Origin: Gimesia chilikensis
GTDB lineage: Bacteria > Planctomycetota > Planctomycetia > Planctomycetales > Planctomycetaceae
Assembly: GCF_007744075.1 (NCBI RefSeq)
Contig: NZ_CP036266.1
Location: 5,317,748 to 5,381,747, forward strand
Direction: 5' to 3'
Length of the DNA: 64,000 bases
Made by a program: the position numbers and the translations under genes. Of the stretch, positions 18,817-29,040 are shown piece after piece. The notes below the pieces were generated by a model. It saw nothing but the letters and a program-made list of their open reading frames with translations. It was not told the origin of the DNA and did no database searches. How positions within the stretch are numbered: position 1 is the stretch's first letter; each line of letters opens with the position of its first letter.

Positions 18817-21411
18817 TCAGTCCCGTGTTATGAATTCATGCAGGTTGAGTAAGACACTCGCCACAAGCGTCCAGGCCACGTCCTGTTTTTCAGCAGGCGT
18901 TCTGTCAGCTGGCTGTTGAGCAATCTGCTTCCGATAAAGCTCCTTCAGGCGTTCCCGTTCCATTTCCAGCGGTTCTCGTGCCAGGCAGAGACGGAACGCA
19001 TAGCTCATCTGTTGATCGAGGTCCCCCGAACTCTCCCGGGTAACACGTCGTCCCAGATGTTGTGCTGCTTCGTAAAAGACAGGATCGTTCAACAGAGTTA
19101 AAGCCTGCAGCGGTGTATTAGACCGATCGCGTCTGGTACAGGTCTGACTCGGATTCGGAGCATCGAAGATCACTGACTGAGCATAAGGCGAAGTCCTGAG
19201 AATCAACGTATAAAGCCCCCTGCGATAGCGATCGCTCCCCGTACTGACATCCCATGTATTGGAACCAAAGGCTTCCATCACGACGCTGTCCGGCTGGGGA
19301 GGCCGCACGCAGGGTCCCCCCAGCTCTCGAGTCAGCAAACCACTGACCGCGAGTGCCTGATCGCGCACGAGTTCGGCAGAGAGCCTCAGATTCGCCTGAT
19401 GGCTCAGAAGTCGATTCGCGGGATCTTTTTCCTGCATGTCCGGTCGTGTCTTTGATGACTGTCTGTACGTCGCAGAAGTCACGATCAGGCGATGCAGGGC
19501 TTTGACATCCCAGCCACTCTCCTGAAATCGCCGTGCCAGCCGGTCCAGCAGTCGCGGATGTGAAGGACGATCCCCCTGGGTACCGAAGTCATCCGACGAT
19601 ATCACAATTCCTTGACCGAAATATTCCTGCCAGACACGATTCACAGTCACCCGGGCTGTGAGCGGATTTGAGTCCGAAACCAGCCAACGTGCCAGATCAA
19701 GTCGATCCGGCTTCCCTGAAGGTTGGAAAGTCGGTAAGGAACGGGGCGTCCCTGGTGCCACAGGGATTCCGGGAGAAAGATGGGAACCGCGTAGATGCAC
19801 AAACGCCTGATTCGGCGTCTGCATCTCATGCATCGCGGGAGCACGCGAAACCGCCGGAAACTCGTTTCGCAAAGCAGTCAAGTTTCGAGCAAGTTCACCC
19901 AGTTTGAGTTCTTTAAAACGGGCACTGTCTACCAGATGCCCACGGGCCAGAAAGTAATCCAGCAGATCGTCGCGCTGCCTCTGTGAACGCTCTGAGGGAT
20001 CCAGCTTAAGGATCTCCAGGCCTTCCTGTTGCCCCTCCCCGGATTTGACGCCCCAGACCAACCCCATCACTTCCCAGGCCCGAGCCCAGTGATGATCTTC
20101 CGCAGGGTGCTCAGAGGCATGTAGCATTTTCTGCTCCCACTCTCGCTGCAAATGTTCGAGCGGTTCGCGAATGGGATCGATGAGTGCTTGTCGTTTCTGT
20201 TGATAGAGCGTCTGTTGCGCGACCAGTTCCTGGTCTTGTAGCAAGGGAGCATCAATGTTGACTTCATAGGCTGAATTAAAAAAGGCGTAGAGCTGATAGA
20301 ATTCTTTCTGGCTGATAGGATCGTACTTGTGGTTATGGCAGCGGCAGCAGTCCAGCGTAAGCCCCAGCCAAATCGTTCCCATCAGCTTGGTACGATCGAC
20401 TACTTTATTGACCCGGAACTCTTCCAGGTCGGCGCCTCCTTCTCGGTTACTCAAGGTCTGGCGCAGGAAACCAGTACCAGCGTGTGCTTCAGTCGAACTT
20501 TCAGGCAACAGATCGCCGGCAATCTGCTCAATCGTAAACTGATCGAAAGGTTTGTTCTGGTTGAGTGATTGCACTACCCAGTCGCGAAACCGCCAGGCAT
20601 GCGGTCGGACGGCATCGGTCAGGTATCCATCACTGTCTGCGTAATGACACAAGTCGAGCCAGGGCCGAGCCCATTTCTCACCGAAATGCGGTGACTGCAG
20701 GAGACGATCTACAAGTCGCTCATAAGCATCCGGCCGCTTATCCTGCAAAAAAGCCATTACTTCTTCTGGCGAGGGAGGCAGACCGGTCAGGTCCAAAGTG
20801 ACACGACGAATGAGCGTTGTTTTGTCTGCTTCAGCTGAGGGAGTGAACTGTTCTTTTTCCAGGCGATGCAAAATGAAATAGTCTATTTCGTTCCGACACC
20901 AGTCACTTTTTCTGACTGTTGGCAGCTCTGGATTAGAAATTGTTTGAAAAGCCCAATGTGACTTCTGGGGGTTCGGTTCTGATTCATTGCCTAAGACAAG
21001 TTTTTCAGGCCAGGGGGCCCCCTGTTGAATCCACTCCCGAATCAAAGCAATCTCCCGTGCAGGCAACCGTTCTCCCTCGGGAGGCATGACTATCTTGTCA
21101 GGATGAGTCCCCGAGATCATCTGAAACAACAGGCTGCGGGCCGGCTGCTGGGGAATAACAGCTTTCCCATAATTCCCGCCAGCCAGAGTGGTCTGCCTGG
21201 TTGAGAGGGAAAAGCTGCTTTCGGGTTCTTCTCCCGAATGACATTCCAGACAATGAGTTTTCAGAATTGGGAGAATGTCTCTCGAAAACGATACTTTCTT
21301 AGCAGTCTCAGATTCTGCCAGCGCGAACTCCGGGTAGATGCTGGCACTGAGAAACCCGAAGCCGAACAACCAGTTGAGCATCATATTCCATGCTGAGAAT
21401 CGGGCGTTCAT
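18817..21411 (-). CDS. PSCyt1/DUF1549/DUF1553 (PSD1) planctomycete cytochrome C protein
   Basis: 864 residues from ATG 21411, which has AGAGGAG just upstream and opens a signal peptide (NWLFGFGFLSASIYPEFALA). A planctomycete cytochrome C (PSCyt1) domain follows, with the haem-binding motif CLECH near residue 56. DUF1549 then covers roughly residues 160-370 (RRVTLDLTGLPPSPEEV, CHNHKYDPISQKEFYQL) and DUF1553 the C-terminal part (LARWLVSDSNPLTARVTVNR, QALTLLNDPVFYEAAQHLG). It is a large extracytoplasmic protein, first gene of a two-gene operon with the DUF1501 protein. Electron transfer linked to carbohydrate attack is inference. Confidence 0.93.
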   Translation of the reverse strand: MNARFSAWNMMLNWLFGFGFLSASIYPEFALAESETAKKVSFSRDILPILKTHCLECHSGEEPESSFSLSTRQTTLAGGNYGKAVIPQQPARSLLFQMISGTHPDKIVMPPEGERLPAREIALIREWIQQGAPWPEKLVLGNESEPNPQKSHWAFQTISNPELPTVRKSDWCRNEIDYFILHRLEKEQFTPSAEADKTTLIRRVTLDLTGLPPSPEEVMAFLQDKRPDAYERLVDRLLQSPHFGEKWARPWLDLCHYADSDGYLTDAVRPHAWRFRDWVVQSLNQNKPFDQFTIEQIAGDLLPESSTEAHAGTGFLRQTLSNREGGADLEEFRVNKVVDRTKLMGTIWLGLTLDCCRCHNHKYDPISQKEFYQLYAFFNSAYEVNIDAPLLQDQELVAQQTLYQQKRQALIDPIREPLEHLQREWEQKMLHASEHPAEDHHWARAWEVMGLVWGVKSGEGQQEGLEILKLDPSERSQRQRDDLLDYFLARGHLVDSARFKELKLGELARNLTALRNEFPAVSRAPAMHEMQTPNQAFVHLRGSHLSPGIPVAPGTPRSLPTFQPSGKPDRLDLARWLVSDSNPLTARVTVNRVWQEYFGQGIVISSDDFGTQGDRPSHPRLLDRLARRFQESGWDVKALHRLIVTSATYRQSSKTRPDMQEKDPANRLLSHQANLRLSAELVRDQALAVSGLLTRELGGPCVRPPQPDSVVMEAFGSNTWDVSTGSDRYRRGLYTLILRTSPYAQSVIFDAPNPSQTCTRRDRSNTPLQALTLLNDPVFYEAAQHLGRRVTRESSGDLDQQMSYAFRLCLAREPLEMERERLKELYRKQIAQQPADRTPAEKQDVAWTLVASVLLNLHEFITRD

Positions 21412-21540
21412 CAAAACTCCTCTCAACACACAGAGGCAAAAAAAGAACGAATGGAACGAATTTAATATAACAGAACTTTTATCTGTTTAACAGTACGAAG
21501 GCCCCCTGACGAGGGGATATTTGATTCGGATCTCTATAGC

Positions 21541-21577
21541 AAAAAACGCTGCTGTCGGATAATGAGAGCAGCGTTTT
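21541..21577 (-). terminator. Rho-independent terminator (minus strand)
   Basis: Arms AAAACGCTGCT and AGCAGCGTTTT with a 13-base loop, followed on the minus strand by six T. It would end minus-strand transcripts from the decayed DUF1559 and lipoprotein remnants to its right, not the PSD1 gene, which starts to its left. Confidence 0.75.
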
Positions 21578-21704
21578 GTTTTGCTAAGCAAAGTTATCGC
21601 GAGCAGCATTGACTGACTTCACCTAACTCCACTTATTGTCAGTGATGACCAGGGCGGGGCCTACTAGTGGATCTTCATCTGCTGGTAAAAAAGTAACCTC
21701 TGCA

Positions 21705-21887
21705 TTACTTAACAGTTTCCCATTTGGTGAACGCCACTGATTCGCTTTCATCTACCACAGATTCTTTGCCACAACCACTAATCACAATGTTCAATAGTAT
21801 CAGGCAGTAACTACGTAAGTTTATGTCACAGTCTGATCTGGCTAAATGAAAAAGAAGCTTAATCCTCTCTGGGACCGAACCCAGCAT
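21705..21887 (-). pseudogene. Remnant of a small lipoprotein gene
   Basis: A short open stretch of 60 residues whose middle reads YCLILLNIVISGCGKES, a lipoprotein signal with a lipobox (VISGC). The mature part is only about 20 residues. It lies between a DUF1559 remnant and a minus-strand terminator, the same order as the intact DUF1559 and transthyretin-like lipoprotein pair at 22.6-24.1 kb. I read it as the signal-peptide end of a decayed copy of that second gene. No other homology is visible. Confidence 0.4.
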
Positions 21888-21972
21888 GGATTAAATATTC
21901 AATTGCGATCAGACAGAAGTCTCAGGGGACTATTACTACTTCGCCACCGCGTGGAGTACAGAGGGCCTGACA

Positions 21973-22500
21973 TTAACTACCGTCAATATTGTTGCTGATA
22001 AACCGAACGGCGCCATCCATGAATCTAGAATGCACTCCTTCAACATCAGCACTACCTAATGTTCCAAAGCTTGTTGTGCTGTAAGTAATGTTTTGACTGT
22101 CAGGAGTCGCATCATTCCTGGTAGAGAAACCAATATTGCCGTAATTCACTGCAGAATCACTCCTGCTTCTCTCCATCAGATTCTTGCAGGAAGTAAGCCG
22201 CCCATAATTCAGGCCTGTAGAATACTCAGAAAAGATAATTGTGTTACTGGATCTGTGGGTAACATTCTGTGGTCGCATTTGAGTCATGTATACTGCGCCG
22301 GTTGTATCATCGAAGAGCCAGGAGGAAGCAAAATTTTCGTTTGAGTTCTCCTGGCCATGACGACTACATAAATCGTAACCATGATTATCACTGGCTGTTG
22401 GATAGTTGTCTTGTGCGTAACTGGCATCCTGCAGGAGCTACAGTAAAATTAATTTTGTTATTATGCGGTGTCTGATCCAGGGAAATTAATATAGGGTCCC
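21973..22500 (-). pseudogene. Decayed DUF1559 (prepilin-like) protein, C-terminal remnant
   Basis: The last 104 codons end with GVHSRFMDGAVRFISNNIDGS, the H-x-DG C-terminal motif of DUF1559 proteins. The frame stays open upstream to about 22437, where a TAG interrupts it. The protein-like text continues in another frame (SLDQTPHNNKINFTVAPAGC) to about 22500, so there is a frameshift near 22430. The N-terminal pilin-like helix is missing altogether. The terminator of the neighbouring lipoprotein gene lies directly at the broken end. Confidence 0.8.
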
Positions 22501-22509
22501 TGCCTCAAC

Positions 22510-22560
22510 AAAAAACGGCCCCGGTTCTATTTCCAGGGTGAAATAAAACCGAAGGCCGTT
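22510..22560 (-). terminator. Rho-independent terminator of the lipoprotein gene
   Basis: Arms AACGGCC and GGCCGTT with additional inner pairing CCGGTT/AACCG; read on the minus strand the stem is followed by a T run. It lies about 55 bases past the stop of the transthyretin-like lipoprotein gene. Confidence 0.8.
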
Positions 22561-22614
22561 GAGTATTTAGAGCTCGTCTTTACTGCCGTCGAACAAAGTC
22601 GACATCAGACGCTG

Positions 22615-23070
22615 CTACTTCAGATCAAAATTAAACTCGCCTCCTGCATCGCTCACCTGAGCAGTCAGTTTTGAGTCAAGAAAGCTGCTGTATTGAATCG
22701 GCAGTGATTCAACAGCACCGAGGTTCGCCGGGGGCTCAGAGCCATCAATCTTGATAGGAGAACCATCCCCCTTCACGAAGTGATTGATAACCACTTTATA
22801 GCTGCCCGGAGGAGCTCCTTCGCCACCTCGAATCTGTTTCAGCTGGTACTTACCGGCTTCATCAGTAAAGCCAACGCATTCCACGCCCTTGGTCTCACCC
22901 TGCGGGACGAAAGTAACAGTTGCTGAGACCAGTGGTTTGCCCTTCATAGTTACTGCGCCAGTAACAGGCACAGTGTTCGGTAGCGGCTTTTCTTCAGCAC
23001 CGCCACCACAGCCCGACAGCCCCACCAGGAGACCGCAGACTGCCAGACATAAGCTGATTCGTTGTAACAT
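22615..23070 (-). CDS. Transthyretin/carboxypeptidase-regulatory-like lipoprotein
   Basis: 151 residues from ATG 23070. A lipoprotein signal peptide MLQRISLCLAVCGLLVGLSG is followed by the lipidated Cys in LSGCGGGAE. The mature part is a beta-sandwich like the carboxypeptidase regulatory domain: VTGAVTMKGKPLVSATVTFVP, GFTDEAGKYQLKQIRGG and GAPPGSYKVVINHF. Such lipoproteins commonly lie directly downstream of DUF1559 genes in planctomycetes, as here (71 bases apart). It is probably anchored in a membrane facing the periplasm; function unknown. Confidence 0.88.
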   Translation of the reverse strand: MLQRISLCLAVCGLLVGLSGCGGGAEEKPLPNTVPVTGAVTMKGKPLVSATVTFVPQGETKGVECVGFTDEAGKYQLKQIRGGEGAPPGSYKVVINHFVKGDGSPIKIDGSEPPANLGAVESLPIQYSSFLDSKLTAQVSDAGGEFNFDLK

Positions 23071-23141
23071 CGTTTGGAGTTTCCTCTTAAAAACGTCTGA
23101 ATAGAGAGGCCTGAAAATCCGATTTGAGTTTTCAGTCGACC

Positions 23142-24110
23142 TTACCATTCTCCTATGACTTTGCCATCAGACATACGTGCCAGATTCTGACGGGTAGTGG
23201 TGTCGATGTTCTCACTGAGAAAGTGAACCGAACCATCTGCCAGCAGGAAGTGAGCACCACCGGTGTGCAGACTTCCGGAGTATGCCCAGCTCCCCAGTTT
23301 TCCACGCGGCTGTTCCGGAGGTGAGGCGGATGAATAATAGAAGCGGTTGATCGGGTAAGAAACCAGATTCAGACCGACCATCACGTGTCCACGATACCCC
23401 CAGGCGTTGGTCCCGCCGTTGTATACAGTGCGGGTGGTTTCGCCCATCATCAGGGTGTTACTTGTCCCGTCTTTGACGTCATCCAGCCGGCACTTGCTGT
23501 TGTCGCCAAACATGCAGCGACTGGTTGGTGCAGTCAGAGTCCAGTTTTCGCAGGAATTGTAAGGGGTAATGGTAATGAAATCGTAGTTGGTCTTAGCGCC
23601 CCCTGTTCCCGTATTCGTAGCAGAAATACCGTAGCTGCTGGTGGCGGAAGGAATGAAGTAAGTCCCGTCATCGGATGGGCACAGGAAGACGGTGACCAGT
23701 GTTTTGACCACAGCAGCATTTCCGTTGGTCACGGGGTCATCACCTGCGGAAAGTGCGCCCCCACCAGTAGAAATACTGGAGTGAGTCGTAGCAGAACCGC
23801 TGGAGTTGTACATATTGTACAAAGGAGCCTGATCCAGATAAGGCAGCAACATGGTCAGACCGGTAGCCATGAGCCGGGGAGTCGTACAACGTCCGATGTG
23901 AGCTGGTGGCAGAACCGAAAACGTTTCATGGTAATTGTGGAGTGCCAGTCCAAGCTGCTTCAAGTTGTTTTTACACTGGGATCTTCTGGCTGCCTCACGG
24001 GCCTGCTGTACAGCAGGTAACAAAAGGGCAATCAGAATTGCGATAATGGCGATTACCACCAGCAATTCGATCAAGGTAAAACCCCGTTTTGGCCTTTGCA
24101 TCTTAGACAT
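23142..24110 (-). CDS. DUF1559 protein with prepilin-type N-terminus
   Basis: 322 residues. The N-terminus [20 protein letters not shown] is a type IV prepilin cleavage motif (G before FTLIE) with the following membrane helix. Next comes [20 protein letters not shown], the signature of the planctomycete DUF1559 family, and the end carries the H-x-DG motif ([21 protein letters not shown]). A good ribosome binding site (AGGAG) precedes ATG 24110. These pseudopilin-like proteins exist in tens of copies per genome, and their role is not established. It forms a two-gene unit with the downstream lipoprotein. Confidence 0.95.
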   Translation of the reverse strand: MSKMQRPKRGFTLIELLVVIAIIAILIALLLPAVQQAREAARRSQCKNNLKQLGLALHNYHETFSVLPPAHIGRCTTPRLMATGLTMLLPYLDQAPLYNMYNSSGSATTHSSISTGGGALSAGDDPVTNGNAAVVKTLVTVFLCPSDDGTYFIPSATSSYGISATNTGTGGAKTNYDFITITPYNSCENWTLTAPTSRCMFGDNSKCRLDDVKDGTSNTLMMGETTRTVYNGGTNAWGYRGHVMVGLNLVSYPINRFYYSSASPPEQPRGKLGSWAYSGSLHTGGAHFLLADGSVHFLSENIDTTTRQNLARMSDGKVIGEW

Positions 24111-24473
24111 TAAAAGAACTCCTGAAAAAATTTAAATCAGAACTGAAATGAACTCACCCCTGTCTTTGTCTGCCTACTGAACCTGCAGGGTATGCTGTTT
24201 TTTCAGGCTCAACTGGTTGATTGATCAAGGATTTGTTAACGACGCTTTACTCATGCAAAATCAGTGCCAGACCATGCTGTTGACGAAAAGAACACTCAGA
24301 TCGTGCGATCGCCAGGCGTATGGTACGACTCAAGAAATGCTGCCAGAATCAGGAAGAGAGATGACAACTCAGGGAATCGTGTCGTATGATGCAGCTAACC
24401 CGTTCTTTCAGGCTTTGTCATCTGCCAGGGAAAATCAAATCATTGTTAACAATTGAATAAGTAAACACAGCTC
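24111..24473. other. Intergenic region between divergent genes
   Basis: About 360 bases between the DUF1559 gene (minus) and the FAD oxidoreductase gene (plus). A plus-strand open stretch at 24217-24456 has no motif or ribosome binding site and I do not call it a gene. The region must hold both promoters, but no clear -35/-10 pair stood out. Confidence 0.5.
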
Positions 24474-27146
24474 ATGAAAAAGAAGATCGCGCTCCTCTGC
24501 TGGTTACTAAGTTTTTTTTCAGAAAATTTCCTGTTCGCTCAACAGGCCGAAGAGCAAACCGATTTATTGATTGTCGGTGGAACGGAATCAGGATGGGCCG
24601 CAGCCATTCAGGCGGCTCGACTCGGGGTGGAATCCATTACCCTTGTGCTGGATGGAGACTGGCTGGGCGGACAGTACACAGAACAGGCGCTCGCCTGTGT
24701 CGACGAGAACAAGGGGCCGGGTAAAGTTGGCTGGGGCGTTGACTGGCATCCGATGAAACGCTCCTTCCACCGCAGTGGCCTGTTCAAAGAACTGATGGAT
24801 CGGATCGAAGCTTTCAATACACAAAAATACGGCTCTCCCATGCCGGGACGCCCGTTCCATGGACCTTCCACATTTCGCCCCGCCGAAGCCGAAGCCATCT
24901 TTCGTGAACTGCTCCAGCCCTACATCCAGAGTGGCCAGATTCGACTGATCACCCGCCATTATCCCGTCAAAGCAGACATCGACCGGAGTGGAACTCATCC
25001 CCGGCTGACAGGTCTCTGGTTTGCACCGGCCGGGTCGGAAATACCTGACCTGCACGTACGGGCCAGCCTGACGATTGACGCTTCTGACTGGGGAGAAGCA
25101 ATCCAGGTTGCCGGTGCCGCATTCGAAATTGGAGCCGACCCGCGTTCGCGGTACGGAGAACCGAGTGCACCTCTGAGCCTGAAGGATTACCCACCCAATG
25201 AAATGAATCCGATCACCTGGGCCATGATCGTAGAAGAATCGGACGGCGATACCCCCATTCCCAAACCCGAACGCTACGATGATCGCTGTTTCGTAAGAAC
25301 ATCCAAACTGAGTTTCGCCGAGATGAAGCACTTGGAATGGGATCGCCCCCTCAAAAAAATGGGCTCTATCCCTCACTGGCCGCCGGCCGGACAGGCTTCC
25401 CCCCGCCAGCTCTCTGTCTTCACGGTCCGACGAATCGTGGACGGCTATACCAGTAAAGATCATAAAACCAGTATTCTCCTGAATTATATGCTGGGCCAGG
25501 ACTACCCCCTCGAACGACTTCCGTACCAGGTCTGTGAAGCTCTGGAAGCAACCGAACCAGGGGCTTCCATGAAGAACATTGTGCTGATGAACCGTCGCCA
25601 GAGAGAGATTATTTTTAATGACGCGAAACGGCATTCGCTCTGCCTGCTGTATCACTTGCAGAATTTCGTGCACGATCGAGCTGATGACCAGACCAACAGT
25701 TTCCGGCACTTCCACTTGAGCAAGGAGTTCGGTACGCCCGACCAGCTGCCCCCCAAACCTTATATACGCGAATCACTGCGTCTGAAAGCCATGTACATGA
25801 TGCGTGAGCAAGATGGCCGTAACATGGACGGCCCGACCAAGAAATTCGCTCGCGAACGGTTCTCCCGGGTCATGTATCCGGATGGGCTGTTCGCCTGGCA
25901 GTTCCATTATGACTTCCACCGTACCGGACGTACCTACTTGAAATCTGAGGGTAACCGAGGCCCCTGGATCGACTATGAGAAACCGGGCCGGAACACGAGC
26001 CTGGTCAGCGATCGCAGCCTGTTTCCCCTGCGGAGTCTGGTTCCTGTAGAAATGGACGGCTTGCTCGGCGCACAGAAAAATGTCGGCTACAGCAGTATTG
26101 TAAGTGCCGCGATTCGTCTGCACGATCAGTGTATCACCATCGGTCAGGCGGCAGGGGCGACTGCTGCTGTCTCATTGAAAGAGCAGGTCGAGCCACGCGA
26201 AATCCCCTACAACCGTCGACAGTTGGAACAGGTGCGGCATGCACTTTGTGGGGAATCGGAGACCGGTTTGGCAGTTTTAATCTGGCCGTTCCGCGACCTG
26301 GCTCCGGAACATCCGGCTTTTGTGGCCGTCAATCGACTCGCTGCCCGCGGGGCTCTCCCACTCAAGGTCCGTGAAGTCGATTTCCGACCAGACCAACCCG
26401 CAACTCCCGAGTGGCGTGCAGCCACGATGGAGCTGACGATGAAGACACTGCAGGACCCCGACCTGATTCTATCACTTCCAGACAACCTTTCACGAGGAGA
26501 ATTCTGTCAAAAACTCTGGTCTGCCATTCAAGGAGTTCCCATCCGTCCCTACCAACGGCTTACACCAGACGACGCCGATGGGGACGGTATCGCGGATGCC
26601 GATGATCCCTCCCTTTTCACTCCGGGCGAACCACTGCAATGGATGCCTGAAAAACTGACCGCCGACCAGGATGGCCTACTGGAAAAAAACATTTCAAACC
26701 GGGCCCGAAAATTTAACTTCGCTGGCAGCAAAACTCCTGCCATCTCCGGATTTGAAGCCGATCATGGGTTGTCTTTCAAAGAGTCCCGGGGTTTTGGTTG
26801 GCAACAGGATCTGAGCAGGAATGTGCGCGAACGAAAGCAGGTTCCGGAAGCCTATCGAGACACATTTATTTTCACACGGAGTCATGCCACCTGGGAATGC
26901 GTACTCCCTCGAGGCAGTTATCGCGTTACTGTTTGTGTCGGAGATGCCGGCCACGAACAGGTCGGGCAATGGGTGACAGTAGAAGGCAACACGCTCATTG
27001 AGGACCAGGCCACAGTCAGTGGCGCATTTCATGAGCAAAGCACAACTGTCGATGTTTCCGATGGCCGACTGACAATCGAAATCGGAAAGACTGGCTCAAC
27101 AACAAACACCTGCCTGAACTGGATTGTGCTCGAACCAGCCCCCTAA
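24474..27146 (+). CDS. Secreted FAD-dependent oxidoreductase with C-terminal golvesin-like domain
   Basis: 890 residues. A signal peptide (ALLCWLLSFFSENFLFAQQ) is followed by the FAD-binding Rossmann motif DLLIVGGTESGWAAAIQAAR near residue 30. The next 600 residues match the FAD-dependent oxidoreductase type (PF12831-like; GQYTEQALAC, ASLTIDASDWGEAIQVAGA, IRLHDQCITIGQAAGATAAV). A calcium-type DADGDGIADADDPSLF segment is at about residue 700. The last 140 residues are a beta domain resembling golvesin/xanthan-lyase C-terminal modules (WVTVEGNTLI, CLNWIVLEPA). The FAD would be bound outside the cytoplasm. Substrate unknown, probably carbohydrate derived. Confidence 0.85.
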   Translation: MKKKIALLCWLLSFFSENFLFAQQAEEQTDLLIVGGTESGWAAAIQAARLGVESITLVLDGDWLGGQYTEQALACVDENKGPGKVGWGVDWHPMKRSFHRSGLFKELMDRIEAFNTQKYGSPMPGRPFHGPSTFRPAEAEAIFRELLQPYIQSGQIRLITRHYPVKADIDRSGTHPRLTGLWFAPAGSEIPDLHVRASLTIDASDWGEAIQVAGAAFEIGADPRSRYGEPSAPLSLKDYPPNEMNPITWAMIVEESDGDTPIPKPERYDDRCFVRTSKLSFAEMKHLEWDRPLKKMGSIPHWPPAGQASPRQLSVFTVRRIVDGYTSKDHKTSILLNYMLGQDYPLERLPYQVCEALEATEPGASMKNIVLMNRRQREIIFNDAKRHSLCLLYHLQNFVHDRADDQTNSFRHFHLSKEFGTPDQLPPKPYIRESLRLKAMYMMREQDGRNMDGPTKKFARERFSRVMYPDGLFAWQFHYDFHRTGRTYLKSEGNRGPWIDYEKPGRNTSLVSDRSLFPLRSLVPVEMDGLLGAQKNVGYSSIVSAAIRLHDQCITIGQAAGATAAVSLKEQVEPREIPYNRRQLEQVRHALCGESETGLAVLIWPFRDLAPEHPAFVAVNRLAARGALPLKVREVDFRPDQPATPEWRAATMELTMKTLQDPDLILSLPDNLSRGEFCQKLWSAIQGVPIRPYQRLTPDDADGDGIADADDPSLFTPGEPLQWMPEKLTADQDGLLEKNISNRARKFNFAGSKTPAISGFEADHGLSFKESRGFGWQQDLSRNVRERKQVPEAYRDTFIFTRSHATWECVLPRGSYRVTVCVGDAGHEQVGQWVTVEGNTLIEDQATVSGAFHEQSTTVDVSDGRLTIEIGKTGSTTNTCLNWIVLEPAP

Positions 27147-27369
27147 AAGACGCTTATCAGAAGAGCCACTCTGATCAGTTGCCAACCCTTTCAGACAGAA
27201 ATATCAGATTTTGAGAGCCATAATTTGTCTGAAATTGTCTGCTGCGACAGAGAATCATATTGAACACATCAGAGACAGACGATATATTAAATAAGATTAA
27301 ATATTTATGAAATTCTAACTGCAAGTTCGCTCGCGCTTTGCAACCCCGATATGGGAAGTGGAATTGATA

Positions 27370-28827
27370 ATGAAGTTCAATCTACATTCGCGCACACATT
27401 CACAGCATGCATTTACCGCTTTTAACCCGCTGGTACCGGAAGGTCTGGTTGTTCAAAGTCGGCGGAATATGCTCAAAGCCTCGCTGGCAGGCCTGGCAGG
27501 TCTGACTGTACCGAACTTGTTGCGTGCTTCTGATTCTCTGCTCTCAGAAGGTAAATCTTCACTCCCCAAGAAGAGTATCATCCTGCTCTGGATGACGGGC
27601 GGGCCCAGCCACATTGATACCTGGGATCCCAAACCGGATCGTCCGATTCAGAACCGGGGACCGTTTGGTGTCACTCAGACCAATGTCCCGGGTATTACGA
27701 TTACCGATCGGCTCCCTAAACAGGCAGCCATGATGGATCGCTTTACGCTGATCCGCTCCGTCGATCCCAAGATGAGCAGCCATCAACCCAACCAGGTCAT
27801 GCAGACCGCCAATCTGCTGGCAACCCCGCGTACAAATCGCAAAGGTGATAAATACCCAGCGATGGCTTCTATCGTCGCCAAGCATCATGGCTCGAATCAT
27901 CCCGGGATGCCCCCTTACGTCGCCTTCATGAAACACGATTCCCATATTGCCTGGGGAGGCTATCTCGGCAAACAATATGATCCCTTCATCGCCAACGATG
28001 CCGCCGACCTGCCTGTGTACGACATGGTGGGTAAAGACACCGGCGGAATGAGTGGCGGCAAAATGTTTCAGTTCGCTCCCGGTCTGTCCTTTGAGCGTAT
28101 GAAAAGTCGACGCGATCTGATGCTGCAGTTCGATAATCTCCGCAGTGATATCGATCAGGCGGGATCCATGAACGCCATCGACAGTTACAGTCAGCGTGCC
28201 TACAACATGGTCCTCGGAAAGCGGGTTCAACAGGCATTTGATCTGTCACAAGAGTCGGCTGAAACACGCGACCGTTACGGCAAGCACCTGTGGTGCCAGC
28301 AGGCGTTGCTCGCACGACGGTTGGTGGAAGCCGGCAGTTCGTTCGTCACCCTCGACCTGAGCTATCATACCGCTTCCGGAACCTGGGATAACCACGGTGA
28401 CAACATTCCTCCGTACGGGGGCATTAAGAACGGACTGGGGCCACTGCTCCCCCTGTTCGACCATCTGTTGACCACCCTTGTTCTCGATCTCGAAGAACGA
28501 GGCCGATTGGATGATACCCTGGTGATCGCCATGGGCGAGTTCGGACGATCCCCCATGTCGGGAACTCAGGGCAGCACCGATGGGCGTAACCACTGGCCGG
28601 TCGTCATGTCCATGTGCATGGCAGGCGGAGGTCTGAATCATGGTCAGGTGATCGGAGCCAGCGAAAATGATGGCAGTAACATCAAGCATCGGCCTGTTCG
28701 TCCGGGCGATCTGGCTGCTACCATTTACCGCTACATGGGCGTCCCACTGGATACGCACTATGTCGATGACAAAGGACGTCCGATCCCCGTAATCGAAAAT
28801 GGTGCTCCGATTCACGAATTGTTCTGA
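27370..28827 (+). CDS. DUF1501 domain protein
   Basis: 485 residues from ATG 27370. The N-terminal VQSRRNMLKASLAGLAGLTV is a Tat-like signal. The DUF1501 core has SIILLWMTGGPSHIDTWDPK, KMSSHQPNQVMQTANLL, LVIAMGEFGRSPM, GRNHWPVVMSMCMAGGGL and HRPVRPGDLAATIYRYMGV. Unlike the copy at 17-19 kb, it has no PSCyt1/DUF1553 partner beside it. It follows the FAD oxidoreductase by about 220 bp, with no terminator found between them. Confidence 0.92.
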   Translation: MKFNLHSRTHSQHAFTAFNPLVPEGLVVQSRRNMLKASLAGLAGLTVPNLLRASDSLLSEGKSSLPKKSIILLWMTGGPSHIDTWDPKPDRPIQNRGPFGVTQTNVPGITITDRLPKQAAMMDRFTLIRSVDPKMSSHQPNQVMQTANLLATPRTNRKGDKYPAMASIVAKHHGSNHPGMPPYVAFMKHDSHIAWGGYLGKQYDPFIANDAADLPVYDMVGKDTGGMSGGKMFQFAPGLSFERMKSRRDLMLQFDNLRSDIDQAGSMNAIDSYSQRAYNMVLGKRVQQAFDLSQESAETRDRYGKHLWCQQALLARRLVEAGSSFVTLDLSYHTASGTWDNHGDNIPPYGGIKNGLGPLLPLFDHLLTTLVLDLEERGRLDDTLVIAMGEFGRSPMSGTQGSTDGRNHWPVVMSMCMAGGGLNHGQVIGASENDGSNIKHRPVRPGDLAATIYRYMGVPLDTHYVDDKGRPIPVIENGAPIHELF

Positions 28828-29040
28828 TTCGCGTGTTTCGTAGCTTACTTCGGTTTCGCCGTGGAGTCGCTGATTTTCTGAAAAACCGCCTGAACGGACC
28901 CCAGTTCCCCGTTTGCATTTCGAGTGCCATGCGATAATCTGCATGCTGCAGACAGAGTCCAGTCCCGCTGTGCTCCTGCTGGATGACCTCACTTGAACTG
29001 ACAATTCACACTGCGTTCTTTCAGAAACCGTTTTGTGCTC

